Of a stretch of DNA of 53,965 nt, positions 16,847 to 25,230 are shown one piece after another. The position numbers and the translations under genes were made by a program. The stretch spans positions 1-53,965 of the forward strand of contig CAYUOY010000010.1 of the NCBI GenBank assembly GCA_964446495.1. The letters are read 5' to 3'. Every line of letters begins with the position of its first letter. Position 1 is the first letter of the stretch. Under the pieces are notes generated by a model. That model did not search any database. It saw only the letters and a list, made by a program, of their open reading frames with translations, and was not told the origin of the DNA. This DNA comes from JAADHU01 sp964446495. GTDB taxonomy: Bacteria > Pseudomonadota > Gammaproteobacteria > Steroidobacterales > Woeseiaceae.

Positions 16847-17322
16847 TGTACGCCTCCATTTTTCTGTAGCGGTCGTTCCAGCGACGAAATGGACTCAAGG
16901 ACATGCAAAATCTGGCCCCATTCTTCAGCGTCCATCGATTGTTCGAGTTCGGCATAAGCCGCCTGCACCCGCGGCATGACCTGATTCTTCAGGTCATGAC
17001 CTTGCTGCGTCGCCACCACAAACAACACGCGCCGATCCGTTTCCGATCGCCGCCGGGTGACGAGACCTGCCGCCTGCAAGCGATCGACCACCCCAACCAG
17101 GCTCGGCGCGGATATAAGCGTCAGCCCCGCAAGCTTCAGGAGCGCCATTTGATCGTGCTCCCACAACACTCGCAGCACTCGCCATTGCTGCTCGGTTAAC
17201 CCGAATTCCAAAAAGATGGTTCGAAATCTCGGCATGACGGCGTCAAGCGCGCGATACAGCATCATTGGCAGTGAGCGACTGAAGTCCTGCATAACCATGA
17301 CAAGCCCATATAGTGAATACAT
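16843..17322 (-). CDS. Second MarR/HpaR-like regulator, coupled to hpaB
   Basis: 159 aa. It resembles HpaR in overall form (SRSLPMMLYRALDAVMPRFR, GLTEQQWRVLRVLWEHD, then APSLVGVVDRLQAAGLV and ETDRRVLFVVA for the recognition helix and wing). It is clearly a diverged paralogue of the HpaR at 14854-15327. The promoter predicted upstream puts the transcription start at about 17324, only 1-3 bases before the first ATG. Translation is therefore either leaderless from 17322 or begins at Met9 (17298) or Met11 (17292). It overlaps hpaB by ATGA and probably autoregulates through the palindrome over its -10 element. Confidence 0.9.
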   Translation of the reverse strand: MYSLYGLVMVMQDFSRSLPMMLYRALDAVMPRFRTIFLEFGLTEQQWRVLRVLWEHDQMALLKLAGLTLISAPSLVGVVDRLQAAGLVTRRRSETDRRVLFVVATQQGHDLKNQVMPRVQAAYAELEQSMDAEEWGQILHVLESISSLERPLQKNGGVH

Positions 17323-17327
17323 GAATG

Positions 17328-17341
17328 ATTAATATATTAAT
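17328..17341. promoter_or_regulatory. 14-bp perfect palindrome, candidate MarR operator
   Basis: ATTAATATATTAAT is a perfect 14-bp palindrome, containing TTAA-TATA-TTAA, the same TTAA-N4-TTAA frame as the site at 13013-13024. It covers the -10 hexamer of the left-reading promoter before the second MarR gene and hpaB. Autorepression and shared control with hpaI-G-R are inferred. Confidence 0.68.
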
Positions 17342-17360
17342 TATTTTCGATGCCTGTCAA
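17331..17360 (-). promoter_or_regulatory. Sigma70-type promoter of the marR-hpaB transcript
   Basis: Reading leftward, a consensus TTGACA (17360-17355) is followed after 18 bases by TATATT (17336-17331). The expected start of transcription is near 17324, right at the first ATG. A second -35-like hexamer (TTGACT) lies 5 bases further upstream. Confidence 0.65.
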
Positions 17361-17493
17361 GTCAATGCCTGCAGAGCACACTCTTTGGCGCCCGGAATTG
17401 CCTTCTTGATTTGATTCAGACAGTCTTCCACCAGCCGCACTCGTCAGACTTTCGACGCTGCGTTTTCCTCCCCACCCTGATGACAAAGGCGCC

Positions 17494-18906
17494 ATGGACA
17501 TCAAACAAACACAAGCATTCATCAACAGCCGGTGGGACGACTCCATCATCCCCGAGCTTTGCGAGTACATAAAAGTTCCAAACAAGTCACCGATCTTCGA
17601 CCCGGATTGGGAGGCACACGGCTACATGGAACAAGCCGTCTCAATGCTTGAAACATGGTGCCAGCAGCAATCCATCGAGGGCATGAAAGTTGAAGTTCTG
17701 CGCATCGAAGGACGCACACCGCTGCTGTTTCTCGATATTCCAGGTGCCTCGGATGAGGTCGTCTTGCTGTACGGGCACTACGACAAGCAACCCGAGTTCA
17801 CCGGCTGGGATGACGACCTCGATCCGTGGGAGCCCGTCATTAAGGACGGTAAACTGTACGGGCGTGGCGGTGCAGACGATGGCTACGCCGTATTCGGTTC
17901 GCTGACCGCGATTCGCGCGTTGCAGGAACAGGGCATACCGCATGCCCGTTGCGTCATTTTGATTGAAGGCTGTGAGGAAAGCGGCAGTTTCGACCTGCCC
18001 CACTACATCGACTTGCTGGGCGAACGTCTCGGGCAGCCCAGCCTGGTGGTTTGCCTGGATGCGGAGTGCGGTAACTATGAACAACTGTGGTGCACAACCT
18101 CGCTGCGCGGCAATCTGGTCGGCACGTTGCAGGTGAATGTCATGACCGAGGGTGTGCACTCGGGCGCCGCCAGTGGCATCGTGCCGTCCAGTTTCCGCAT
18201 CCTGCGCAAGCTTCTGTCCAGAATAGAAGCCGAAAGTGACGGCAGGATATTGCCGACGGAGTTGTTCGCCGAAATCCCTGCACAGCGGCTGGAGCAAGCG
18301 CAGAAAGCAGCGGACGTGCTGGGCGATTCCGTGTACCTGAAATATCCCTGGGTCGATGCCGGTTCGAAACCGGATGAGTCGATGCTGGAATTGCTCCTCA
18401 ACAACACCTGGCGGCCAACATTGAGTATCACCGGTGCCGATGGACTGCCAGTATTGGGCAATGCGGGCAATGTGCAGTTACCGGGAATAGTACTGAAAAT
18501 GTCCTTTCGACTGCCGCCCACTACCGATCCGGACGACGCTGCCCGTATCGTCAAGGCCATACTCGAAGCTGACCCGCCAGCCTTTGCCAAGGTCAGCTTT
18601 GGGGTCGAGTCCGCCATGGGTGGCTGGAATGCGCCAGCCGTTGCGCCCTGGCTCGAGAAATCCATGCAAGTCGCGTCAAAGGCCTTTTTTGAGAAACCGT
18701 CCATGTACATGGGGACCGGAGGCAGCATACCGTTCATGGGCATGCTCGGTGAGAAATTCCCTGCGGCACAATTCCTGGTCACCGGCTTGCTGGGCCCCAA
18801 CTCAAACGCTCACGGACCGAATGAATTCCTGCACATCGAGACCGGGAAAAATCTGACCGCATGTGTCGCCCGGGTGTTGATGGATCATCACACCCGCAAG
18901 GGCTGA
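17494..18906 (+). CDS. M20-family metallopeptidase (dipeptidase-like)
   Basis: 470 aa zinc exopeptidase of the M20 (ArgE/DapE/carnosinase) family. Di-zinc ligands are visible: His in LLYGHYDKQP, Asp in GRGGADDGYA (with the adjoining catalytic region), Glu-Glu in EGCEESGS, Asp in CLDAECGN and His in NSNAHGPNEF near the C-terminus. The length fits dipeptidases with the dimerisation lid domain (about 215-375). No signal peptide, so it is cytoplasmic. The substrate cannot be assigned. It is divergent from the hpaB transcript across 171 bases, and a link to that pathway is not evident. Confidence 0.9.
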   Translation: MDIKQTQAFINSRWDDSIIPELCEYIKVPNKSPIFDPDWEAHGYMEQAVSMLETWCQQQSIEGMKVEVLRIEGRTPLLFLDIPGASDEVVLLYGHYDKQPEFTGWDDDLDPWEPVIKDGKLYGRGGADDGYAVFGSLTAIRALQEQGIPHARCVILIEGCEESGSFDLPHYIDLLGERLGQPSLVVCLDAECGNYEQLWCTTSLRGNLVGTLQVNVMTEGVHSGAASGIVPSSFRILRKLLSRIEAESDGRILPTELFAEIPAQRLEQAQKAADVLGDSVYLKYPWVDAGSKPDESMLELLLNNTWRPTLSITGADGLPVLGNAGNVQLPGIVLKMSFRLPPTTDPDDAARIVKAILEADPPAFAKVSFGVESAMGGWNAPAVAPWLEKSMQVASKAFFEKPSMYMGTGGSIPFMGMLGEKFPAAQFLVTGLLGPNSNAHGPNEFLHIETGKNLTACVARVLMDHHTRKG

Positions 18907-18992
18907 CAACCCGACGCAAGACCTGCCCACGTAAGGAAATTGTCGTAGAATGAGATCATTCCGATCCATCGACGGTTCTGAAAAATTCTGCG

Positions 18993-19670
18993 ATGACATC
19001 CACAACAAATAAGCTGGCACCTGATAGCTGGATTAACCGAATCGAGTTGATCATTGCATCCATACTCCAGATCGGTATCGCACTGATCACCATCAGCGCG
19101 CTCTACGAGGGCCTGTGGCGGGTGGCGTTCTCCGGTTCGATTATCCTGCTGCTGACCTTTTCCCCGGCCATTATCGAACGCCGCTTGCGTGTGCCATTGC
19201 CAGTCGAGTTCACGCTGCTAACCTGTCTGTTCCTGTTCGCAAGTTTCGTGCTGGGAGAGGTCAGCAATTTCTACGAACGCATATGGTGGTGGGACCTGGT
19301 GCTTCACGGCACCTCCGCCCTGCTCATGGGATTCATCGGTTTTCTGACGGTATACGTTTTTCATATGACACACCGAATAAGCGTCAAACCCCTGCATGTG
19401 GCAGCGTTTACGTTTGGCTTTGCCGTCACTCTCGGAACGCTGTGGGAAATTTTCGAGTTCCTGACTGACTGGTACCTCGGGACCAATATGCAAAAATCCG
19501 GCCTGGTCGATACGATGACCGACATGATCATCAACGCATTCGGTGCATTGCTGGCCGCAGTGGTGGGCTTTTTCTATGTGCGCAATGGAGACAGCCGATA
19601 CGGCCAGCGACTACTGCTCAAAGTCGCGGCGAGAAAACTCACCGACAATGATGTTGCGGATGCCGAATAA
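18993..19670 (+). CDS. Multi-pass membrane protein (DUF2238/YjdF-like)
   Basis: 225 aa with about six membrane segments. Conserved-looking polar signatures within the membrane part (WWWDLVLHGTSALLMGF; LGTLWEIFEFLTDWY; DTMTDMIINAFGALLAAVVG) resemble the DUF2238/YjdF group of unknown function: the His, Glu-Phe-x-x-Asp and Asp-Thr-x-x-Asp motifs are typical. It sits 86 bases downstream of the M20 peptidase on the same strand. No function can be given. Confidence 0.8.
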   Translation: MTSTTNKLAPDSWINRIELIIASILQIGIALITISALYEGLWRVAFSGSIILLLTFSPAIIERRLRVPLPVEFTLLTCLFLFASFVLGEVSNFYERIWWWDLVLHGTSALLMGFIGFLTVYVFHMTHRISVKPLHVAAFTFGFAVTLGTLWEIFEFLTDWYLGTNMQKSGLVDTMTDMIINAFGALLAAVVGFFYVRNGDSRYGQRLLLKVAARKLTDNDVADAE

Positions 19671-19695
19671 TCCCCCAACAATTATCGATGGGGGA
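19671..19695. terminator. Possible bidirectional hairpin between convergent genes
   Basis: TCCCCCA (19671-19677) pairs perfectly with TGGGGGA (19689-19695) across an 11-base loop, immediately after the membrane-protein stop and before the convergent cytochrome stop. There is no T-tract, so it may be only an RNA-stabilising hairpin. Confidence 0.4.
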
Positions 19696-19708
19696 TCAGG
19701 ACTGACAC

Positions 19709-20161
19709 CTACGGATATTGACGGTAGTGAAACTCCGGAACGATAAGGTCATATTGCGGCTGCAAATACATCACAATATCAATGAGTTCCTGAACCGTCA
19801 TATAGCTGTTATACACATACATCTTTGAGACACCATTTTCGGAAACCAGGTCTTTCGGATAACCGTCCGCCAGCTTGTGTGACGGATTGATAATGGCTGT
19901 CACCAATTCACCGTAGGTCTTGACTCGAGTCACTGAGCCGCCCAGTTCAACGAACGGCGGATCAGCCATGGCAATGACCGGCAGTTCGACCCCCTTGATC
20001 GTGTGACACTGGTTACATTGCATGTAGAGAAATGCTTCTCGACCCGCCACTGGATCGCCGTCCGGCAGGCGAAATCCCTTTTCCGACATAAGATCCCTGT
20101 CACAACCACCTAACCCAACCGCAAGTACACCAAGCAAGAAAAAAACGGTCAGTCTTTTCAT
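19709..20161 (-). CDS. Lipoprotein c-type cytochrome
   Basis: 150 aa from the ATG at 20161, which has GGAGG about 6 bases upstream. The signal peptide ends in a lipobox (GLGGC, Cys about 20). One haem-binding CNQCH lies at about residue 48-52 (FLYMQCNQCHTIKG). A Met in the C-terminal third (YMTVQELIDIVMYLQPQY) may be the distal ligand. The pattern resembles cytochromes of sulfite- or sulfur-oxidising systems and other electron carriers anchored to the membrane. It lies 114 bases downstream of the large BNR protein gene on the same strand. Confidence 0.88.
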   Translation of the reverse strand: MKRLTVFFLLGVLAVGLGGCDRDLMSEKGFRLPDGDPVAGREAFLYMQCNQCHTIKGVELPVIAMADPPFVELGGSVTRVKTYGELVTAIINPSHKLADGYPKDLVSENGVSKMYVYNSYMTVQELIDIVMYLQPQYDLIVPEFHYRQYP

Positions 20162-20274
20162 CTCACACCTCCGTATGAAGCGCCACACACGCTACCATTA
20201 CCATGGTGACGGACGAAGCAGTATCAGGGAAAACCGCAGCGATTTTTGGTAGTCGTCCGCCTTGCGACGACATA

Positions 20275-23200
20275 TCAGAAATCACTGGCACTAGCCGCCA
20301 GCACGGCAAAACGTTGCTGAAGTTCCCGAAAACGGTTTTCGGCCTCTTGTCCCGGAATCTGGTCAGCGGCATTGACCATGTCAAACAGATAGGATATCTG
20401 CGCCGTTAACATCGGCGGCATGTAGGTACCCTTCGCCGTCTCTAACCCGGAGATAACGTCGTTGATGCGATCCATGCTGGCCTTATCCGCCACCGCAAGC
20501 TCGCCATCAACCCGCGTTTCTTCCAGCAAATCACGTTTTGCTTGCAGCTCGGCTTCGAGCCGTCGTGCCTGATCCAGCAACCGGGTTACTTCAAGCGCGA
20601 AACCAGCCTGCTGTGACACCTCGGCATCGCTAATGTGCTGCTCGGCCAACCGCGGATCGGCGACCAGTACGAAGCGCTCCTCGTGGACATTACCACCGAC
20701 CGTTAATCTGGCCGTGTAGTGACCCGGACGAGCGAGCGGCCCCTTTTTGTAGCGCTTCTTCGCATCTTTGTGCCATGCGCCGGTATGTCTCATGTCCCAG
20801 TGAAATCGATGCATCCCTCTTTCGGCGGATAAAGTCTTGTCGGCAATGGCAGAAAACTCACTGACGTCGTTATCTATGGTCGCCTCTTCACCGGGTTCGT
20901 CGCCTTGATCCGTCTCGGTCACACTGACGAATGAATTAACGACATCCCCATTCTCAGCAATGATGTCCAGGGTGATCGGTACGTCGGTATTTTCTGGCAG
21001 AAAGTAATCGATAATGACCGCCGGCGATGGATACTGTGGTACCGCGTCGCTGTCCTTGTTCGTGAACGTCTGACGATAACGAACTGTCTCCATCGGCGTG
21101 AACAGTACGGTGTCGTCATTCAAGGCATCAAACCCGGGCTGGCGTAGCGTGCCCATTTTATCGAGCACCCAGAATCCACGGCCCATGGTCGATATGGCCA
21201 GGTCCCCGCGATGCACCTTGATATCGGTAACCGGCGTTACCGGCAGGTTTTGCTGGAACGCACTCCAGCTTTCGCCATCGTCTATCGATACAAACATCCC
21301 GTATTCGGTGCCCGCGAACAGCAGCCCTTCTCGCTGTGGATCCTCACGCACGACTCGAGTCGGAAAATCGTTGGGGATGCCGTTCTTGCCGTTGGTCAGT
21401 AGCTGCCAATGCTCGCCATAATCGTTCGTCTTGTAAATGTAGGGCTTCCAGTCTCCCAGTTGGTAGCGCAGAACCGAAATGTAGGCTTTCGCCGCATCAT
21501 GGGGTGACGGTTCGACCGCATCAACGCGCCCACCAGGCGGCAGATTCCGCGGTGTTACCTCTTGCCAGGTCGCACCGTTGTCGCGCGTTACGTGCACCGG
21601 CCCGTCGTTCGCGCCGACCCAGATCACGCCCGGGGAAACCGGCGACTCACGCAGCGAATACAGTGTGCTGTAAAACTCTTCGCCGGTAATATCCCGCGTA
21701 ATAGGACTTCCCGAGATCACTTGCTTGTCCTTTGCGAACGCGGTCAGGTCCGGAGAGATGGTTTCCCAGGTCTTGCCCTCATCCGTAGTCCGGTGAACAT
21801 ACTGTGAACCGTGGTAGATCACGCCAGGATCGTGCGGCGATACATGAATGGGTGCAACACGCTGGAAACGGTAGCGAAGATCACGCGGATTGCTGCCGTA
21901 CATATTGGCCGCACCAACATAGAACCGTTTCTCTGCGCCGGTCCGTTTGTTGAACACACCGAAGCGACCCTTGCAGTTCGCATAGACTATATTGTGGTTA
22001 CCCGGCTTCGGCACGGCCGGTCCGGTTTCACAACCGCCGGTTTCGATCAGCCAGGCGGCCGAATTCTGAACCCGGTATGGTGCTTTGCTCGGCACGGCTA
22101 TCGTCGTTGAATTGTCCTGCTGCCCGCCATAGAGCCAGTACGGGTACTGGTCATCGACCTCGACCTGGTAGATCTCCGCCGTGGGTTGATTGAATTGCGT
22201 AGACCAGGTTTCACCACCATTGAACGTTACATTGGCACCACCGTCATTAGCCTGAATAAACAGCTGCGGATTGTCCGGGTTTATCCACATGTCGTGGTTG
22301 TCGCCATGCGGCGGTGTAAGTTGTTGCCAGGTTTCGCCGCCATCGATCGATTTATAATAGCGCGTGGCCATCGCATACAGGATGGCCGGATCTTTCGGAT
22401 CGACATCCAGATTCGCGTAGTAAAAGGGTCTCGTGCGAATGCCCGTCTCGGAGGACACCTGTTCGAATGACTCACCCTGATCGATCGACTTATAGAGCCC
22501 TCCCTCATCACCCGGTGCCTCGACGAGTGCATAGACTATGCTGGAGTCAGCTGGCGAAATCGCAAGATCGATTTTGCCGATCAGGTCGTGTGGCAAACCG
22601 GCTGTAATCTTGTCCCAGGATTCACCGCCGTTTACCGACTTGTATATTCCACCCTCAGCCGCAGATCCGCCGCTGACAATCGTCCACGGTCTACGCTGCG
22701 CCCTCCAGGCGGTCGCGAAAATGATATCGGAATTGCCGGGCAACAATTCCAAATCCGAAAAACCGACTTCATCGGAAATATAAAGAACCTTGTTCCATGT
22801 TTTCCCGCCATCGATCGACTTGAAGACGCCGCGTTCCTGGTTTGCGTTGAAAGCCTGACCGATCGCAGCAACCCAGACGATATTGTGGTTGCCCGGGTCG
22901 ATCTCGACCGCGCCAATATGGCCGGTATCGGCAAGGCCGATGTGCTCCCAACTATCACCGGCATCAGTGGACTTGTACATTCCGTCGCCACGAATAACAT
23001 TACTGCGCAGCCCGTCCGATCCGGTACCCACATAAACGATGTTCGCGTCGTTTTGCGCCACCGAAATGTCGCCAACAGACGGCGTCGCAAAGTAACCGTC
23101 CGAAACATTGTCCCAGGTTGTACCGTAGTCCAGTGTTTTCCAGACACCACCACCGGATGCACCAAGATAAAAAGTACCTGGCTCAAGTACGGTTCCCGCT

Positions 23201-23325
23201 ACGGCGGTTGCCCTGCCACCGCGGGTAGGTCCAACGTTTCGATATTCGAACGCGTCGAATGTCGTTGCTGCAACGGCCAAAGACGAAATCAGGGCACAGA
23301 CGATCCATAATGCGACGGCTTTCAT
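20275..23325 (-). CDS. Large secreted BNR/sortilin-like (VPS10) beta-propeller protein
   Basis: About 1016 aa from the Met at 23325, which gives a Sec signal peptide (VALWIVCALISSLAVAA). Residues about 25-700 carry many Asp-box/BNR repeats: GGGVWKTLDYGTTWDNV, GMYKSTDAGDSWEHI, GVFKSIDGGKTWNKV, GIYKSVNGGESWDKI, GLYKSIDQGESFEQV, RYYKSIDGGETWQQL and more. They predict one or two beta-propellers as in sortilin/VPS10 and photosystem II stability factor-like proteins. The C-terminal 250 residues form a beta-sandwich-like region and a helical tail (LLDQARRLEAELQAKRD). This is a widespread family of unknown function, sometimes annotated as glycosyl hydrolase; no catalytic residues can be pointed to. 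Confidence 0.88.
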   Translation of the reverse strand: MKAVALWIVCALISSLAVAATTFDAFEYRNVGPTRGGRATAVAGTVLEPGTFYLGASGGGVWKTLDYGTTWDNVSDGYFATPSVGDISVAQNDANIVYVGTGSDGLRSNVIRGDGMYKSTDAGDSWEHIGLADTGHIGAVEIDPGNHNIVWVAAIGQAFNANQERGVFKSIDGGKTWNKVLYISDEVGFSDLELLPGNSDIIFATAWRAQRRPWTIVSGGSAAEGGIYKSVNGGESWDKITAGLPHDLIGKIDLAISPADSSIVYALVEAPGDEGGLYKSIDQGESFEQVSSETGIRTRPFYYANLDVDPKDPAILYAMATRYYKSIDGGETWQQLTPPHGDNHDMWINPDNPQLFIQANDGGANVTFNGGETWSTQFNQPTAEIYQVEVDDQYPYWLYGGQQDNSTTIAVPSKAPYRVQNSAAWLIETGGCETGPAVPKPGNHNIVYANCKGRFGVFNKRTGAEKRFYVGAANMYGSNPRDLRYRFQRVAPIHVSPHDPGVIYHGSQYVHRTTDEGKTWETISPDLTAFAKDKQVISGSPITRDITGEEFYSTLYSLRESPVSPGVIWVGANDGPVHVTRDNGATWQEVTPRNLPPGGRVDAVEPSPHDAAKAYISVLRYQLGDWKPYIYKTNDYGEHWQLLTNGKNGIPNDFPTRVVREDPQREGLLFAGTEYGMFVSIDDGESWSAFQQNLPVTPVTDIKVHRGDLAISTMGRGFWVLDKMGTLRQPGFDALNDDTVLFTPMETVRYRQTFTNKDSDAVPQYPSPAVIIDYFLPENTDVPITLDIIAENGDVVNSFVSVTETDQGDEPGEEATIDNDVSEFSAIADKTLSAERGMHRFHWDMRHTGAWHKDAKKRYKKGPLARPGHYTARLTVGGNVHEERFVLVADPRLAEQHISDAEVSQQAGFALEVTRLLDQARRLEAELQAKRDLLEETRVDGELAVADKASMDRINDVISGLETAKGTYMPPMLTAQISYLFDMVNAADQIPGQEAENRFRELQQRFAVLAASASDF

Positions 23326-23629
23326 ACGAGTTTGCTCGAGACTCAGGGATGAGCAAACCGTAACACCTCGGGATTTTGCAAACAATTTCGTGCACCGCGA
23401 ATAGCCGCTTGTTGGTACAGCTACCGTTACTGGTTGCCAGTATCCGTCGGGGGCACCGAAATGTCGGCAAACAGGATTTCAATCCGTCGACAGTTTCTCG
23501 CCTCCTGCAACCGTCGCCCCGAGCGCCTACCCACAATCCACATGTTGTATACTCGCGCCTGCTGCACGTGCGTCCATCCAGGCCCACCCGCCTGGTCTCC
23601 CGGTTCTTCGATACAGGCCCACTACCCAC
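23326..23629. other. Intergenic region between divergent genes
   Basis: 304 bases between the BNR protein and the glycosyltransferase, both reading outward. It must hold two promoters, but no convincing -35/-10 pair, hairpin or repeat was found by eye. Short open frames here are shadows. Confidence 0.5.
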
Positions 23630-24499
23630 ATGAATAGTGACGTTTCTTCAGGATCATTGTCCATTGTCATGCCCGCAAAGAACGAAGCCGCCGTCATTGT
23701 GGAAACAGTTACCAAAGCGCGAGAGAATTTTCCCGATGCCGAGATCGTCGTGGTTGATGATGGCTCGACCGATGAGACCGGCTCATTGGCAGAACGGGCA
23801 GGAGCACGCGTGATTCGACACCCGGTCAGCCTTGGCAACGGAGCCGCCATAAAATCCGGCGCACGTGCGGCAAACGGTGAGGTTCTGGCGTTCATGGACG
23901 CGGATGGGCAGCACTCTGCGGAAGAAATCCGCCGCCTCCTGGGCCGACTGGACGAGGGCTTTGACATGGCCATTGGTGCGCGGGATTCCGGCTCGCATGC
24001 TGGTATTGGCCGCCTGTTTGCGAACGGCCTTTATAATGCGCTGGCTTCGTTGATGTGCGGACATCGTATTCCAGACCTGACCTCTGGTTTTCGGGTTGTG
24101 CGGGCTGATCTGTTCCGGCAGTTTTTGCATTTGTTGCCGAACGGCTTCTCTTATCCGACCACCATCACCATGGCCTTTCTTCGCTCCGGCTACCCGATTG
24201 ATTTCGTGCCCATCAAGGCGGCGCGACGGGTTGGCAAAAGCCATATTCGGCCGATCCGCGACGGCGTGCGCTTTCTCATTATTATTTTCAAGATCATCAC
24301 GCTGTATGCACCGCTAAAAATATTCGTGCCGGCCAGCGTAACTTTTTTTGCGACAGGCCTTGCCTACTACGCCTACACCTACCTCACGCTGGGCCGTTTT
24401 ACCAACATGAGTCTGTTGCTGTTCAGCGCCTCGGTCATCATTTTTCTGATCGGACTGATCTCCGAGCAGATTACGGCATTGACCTTCAGCCGCAACTGA
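23630..24499 (+). CDS. Family 2 glycosyltransferase (dolichol-phosphate-mannose-synthase-like)
   Basis: 289 aa. An N-terminal GT-A domain (about 10-215) has LSIVMPAKNEAAVIVETV, the nucleotide-binding VVVDDGSTDET and the metal-binding AFMDADGQH (DxD-like). Then come PDLTSGFRVVRADLF and RRVGKSHIRPIRDG, typical of DPM1/GtrB-like enzymes. Two C-terminal membrane helices (about 228-250 and 258-280) anchor it. Such enzymes transfer a sugar to a polyprenyl phosphate. The donor and acceptor are unknown, and no O-antigen or PMT partner lies next to it, although a TMTC-like membrane protein occurs at 31301-33241. Confidence 0.9.
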   Translation: MNSDVSSGSLSIVMPAKNEAAVIVETVTKARENFPDAEIVVVDDGSTDETGSLAERAGARVIRHPVSLGNGAAIKSGARAANGEVLAFMDADGQHSAEEIRRLLGRLDEGFDMAIGARDSGSHAGIGRLFANGLYNALASLMCGHRIPDLTSGFRVVRADLFRQFLHLLPNGFSYPTTITMAFLRSGYPIDFVPIKAARRVGKSHIRPIRDGVRFLIIIFKIITLYAPLKIFVPASVTFFATGLAYYAYTYLTLGRFTNMSLLLFSASVIIFLIGLISEQITALTFSRN

Positions 24500-24526
24500 G
24501 ACGCGTAGTTAAACGGTCGGATAGAA

Positions 24527-24892
24527 TCAAGTTCTGCTGGCCGGGTCCTTGTTCGCAATCCCTGGCGACAGTGAGCCTTCAGGAATATCACTCCCATCCA
24601 CGAGGCTTACGAGACGATCTATAGTCTCGACAGACAGGATCCCCGCTGTTGCACCAATTTTGTGAGCACACGTAACAATCGCGTCGATGACCCTGTCCAC
24701 GCATGTCGCATCGAGGTAAAGCAGAATTCGGGCGTTCTCCTGCATAAGATCTCGACGAAAAAAATTGGGATGATCGCCATAACCTTGAACATGTTCGACA
24801 GTTATGCCCGGAACGCCGCATTCGCGCAGATTTTTTTCAAGTGGCTCCACCATGTCAATTGGAACGATGGCAGTTACCCTTTGGATAGTCAT
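24527..24892 (-). CDS. Degenerate PII-like (GlnB-fold) protein
   Basis: 121 aa. The ferredoxin-like pattern of PII proteins is discernible: MTIQRVTAIVPIDMVEPLEK for beta1-alpha1, GITVEHVQGYGDHPNFFRRD leading into a shortened T-loop, ENARILLYLDATCVDRVIDA for beta3-alpha2 and GATAGILSVETIDRLVSL for the end. The Tyr-51 uridylylation region and the C-terminal G-D-G-K B-loop of GlnB are missing, so it is not a canonical nitrogen sensor. PII-like proteins of this kind accompany heavy-metal RND pumps and bicarbonate transporters in other bacteria. AGGAG precedes the start by about 8 bases. It follows an 84-aa ORF by 30 bases. Confidence 0.75.
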   Translation of the reverse strand: MTIQRVTAIVPIDMVEPLEKNLRECGVPGITVEHVQGYGDHPNFFRRDLMQENARILLYLDATCVDRVIDAIVTCAHKIGATAGILSVETIDRLVSLVDGSDIPEGSLSPGIANKDPASRT

Positions 24893-24922
24893 AATCTGTT
24901 CTCCTAAAAATCCTGGCCTATA

Positions 24923-25177
24923 TCATCGGATGCACGCAAGCGTGCCTGCAATCTCTGCAAAAGCAGCGTTGATATCAATAGTATCGCTTGTGTGGCGAAA
25001 CGGGTTACCGGTAACGGGTACTGCCATTGATTCAATGCCTGCAAGGTCCGGAAGTACCCCAGGCACAATCAGGAAGCAGCAACGATTCCAGTCAAAATCA
25101 CGCGTCGCCACGTTGTGATCGGATGAATGTTGTGTAGCTGACTGTTTTCGGGGAGTGGAACCTGTTCGCCTGTTCAT
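24923..25177 (-). CDS. Small hypothetical protein upstream of PII-like gene
   Basis: 84 aa, no recognised family. The N-terminal 30 residues are polar and basic (MNRRTGSTPRKQSATQHSS); the rest has two Cys side by side (WNRCCFLIV) and an acidic helix near the end (DINAAFAEIAGTL). Support for it being real is a GAGG about 9 bases before the ATG and its position 30 bases before the PII-like gene and about 50 bases after the secreted-protein gene, all on one strand. It could instead be a remnant or leader. Confidence 0.4.
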   Translation of the reverse strand: MNRRTGSTPRKQSATQHSSDHNVATRDFDWNRCCFLIVPGVLPDLAGIESMAVPVTGNPFRHTSDTIDINAAFAEIAGTLACIR

Positions 25178-25230
25178 GGCAAATTCCTCGCTATTAACCG
25201 AAAGAAAAACGGTTGATTTCGAGACAATCG

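Noticed and set aside
24527..24892. Canonical GlnB/GlnK nitrogen regulator
   Set aside because: The uridylylation loop with Tyr51 and the C-terminal G-D-G-K motif are missing.
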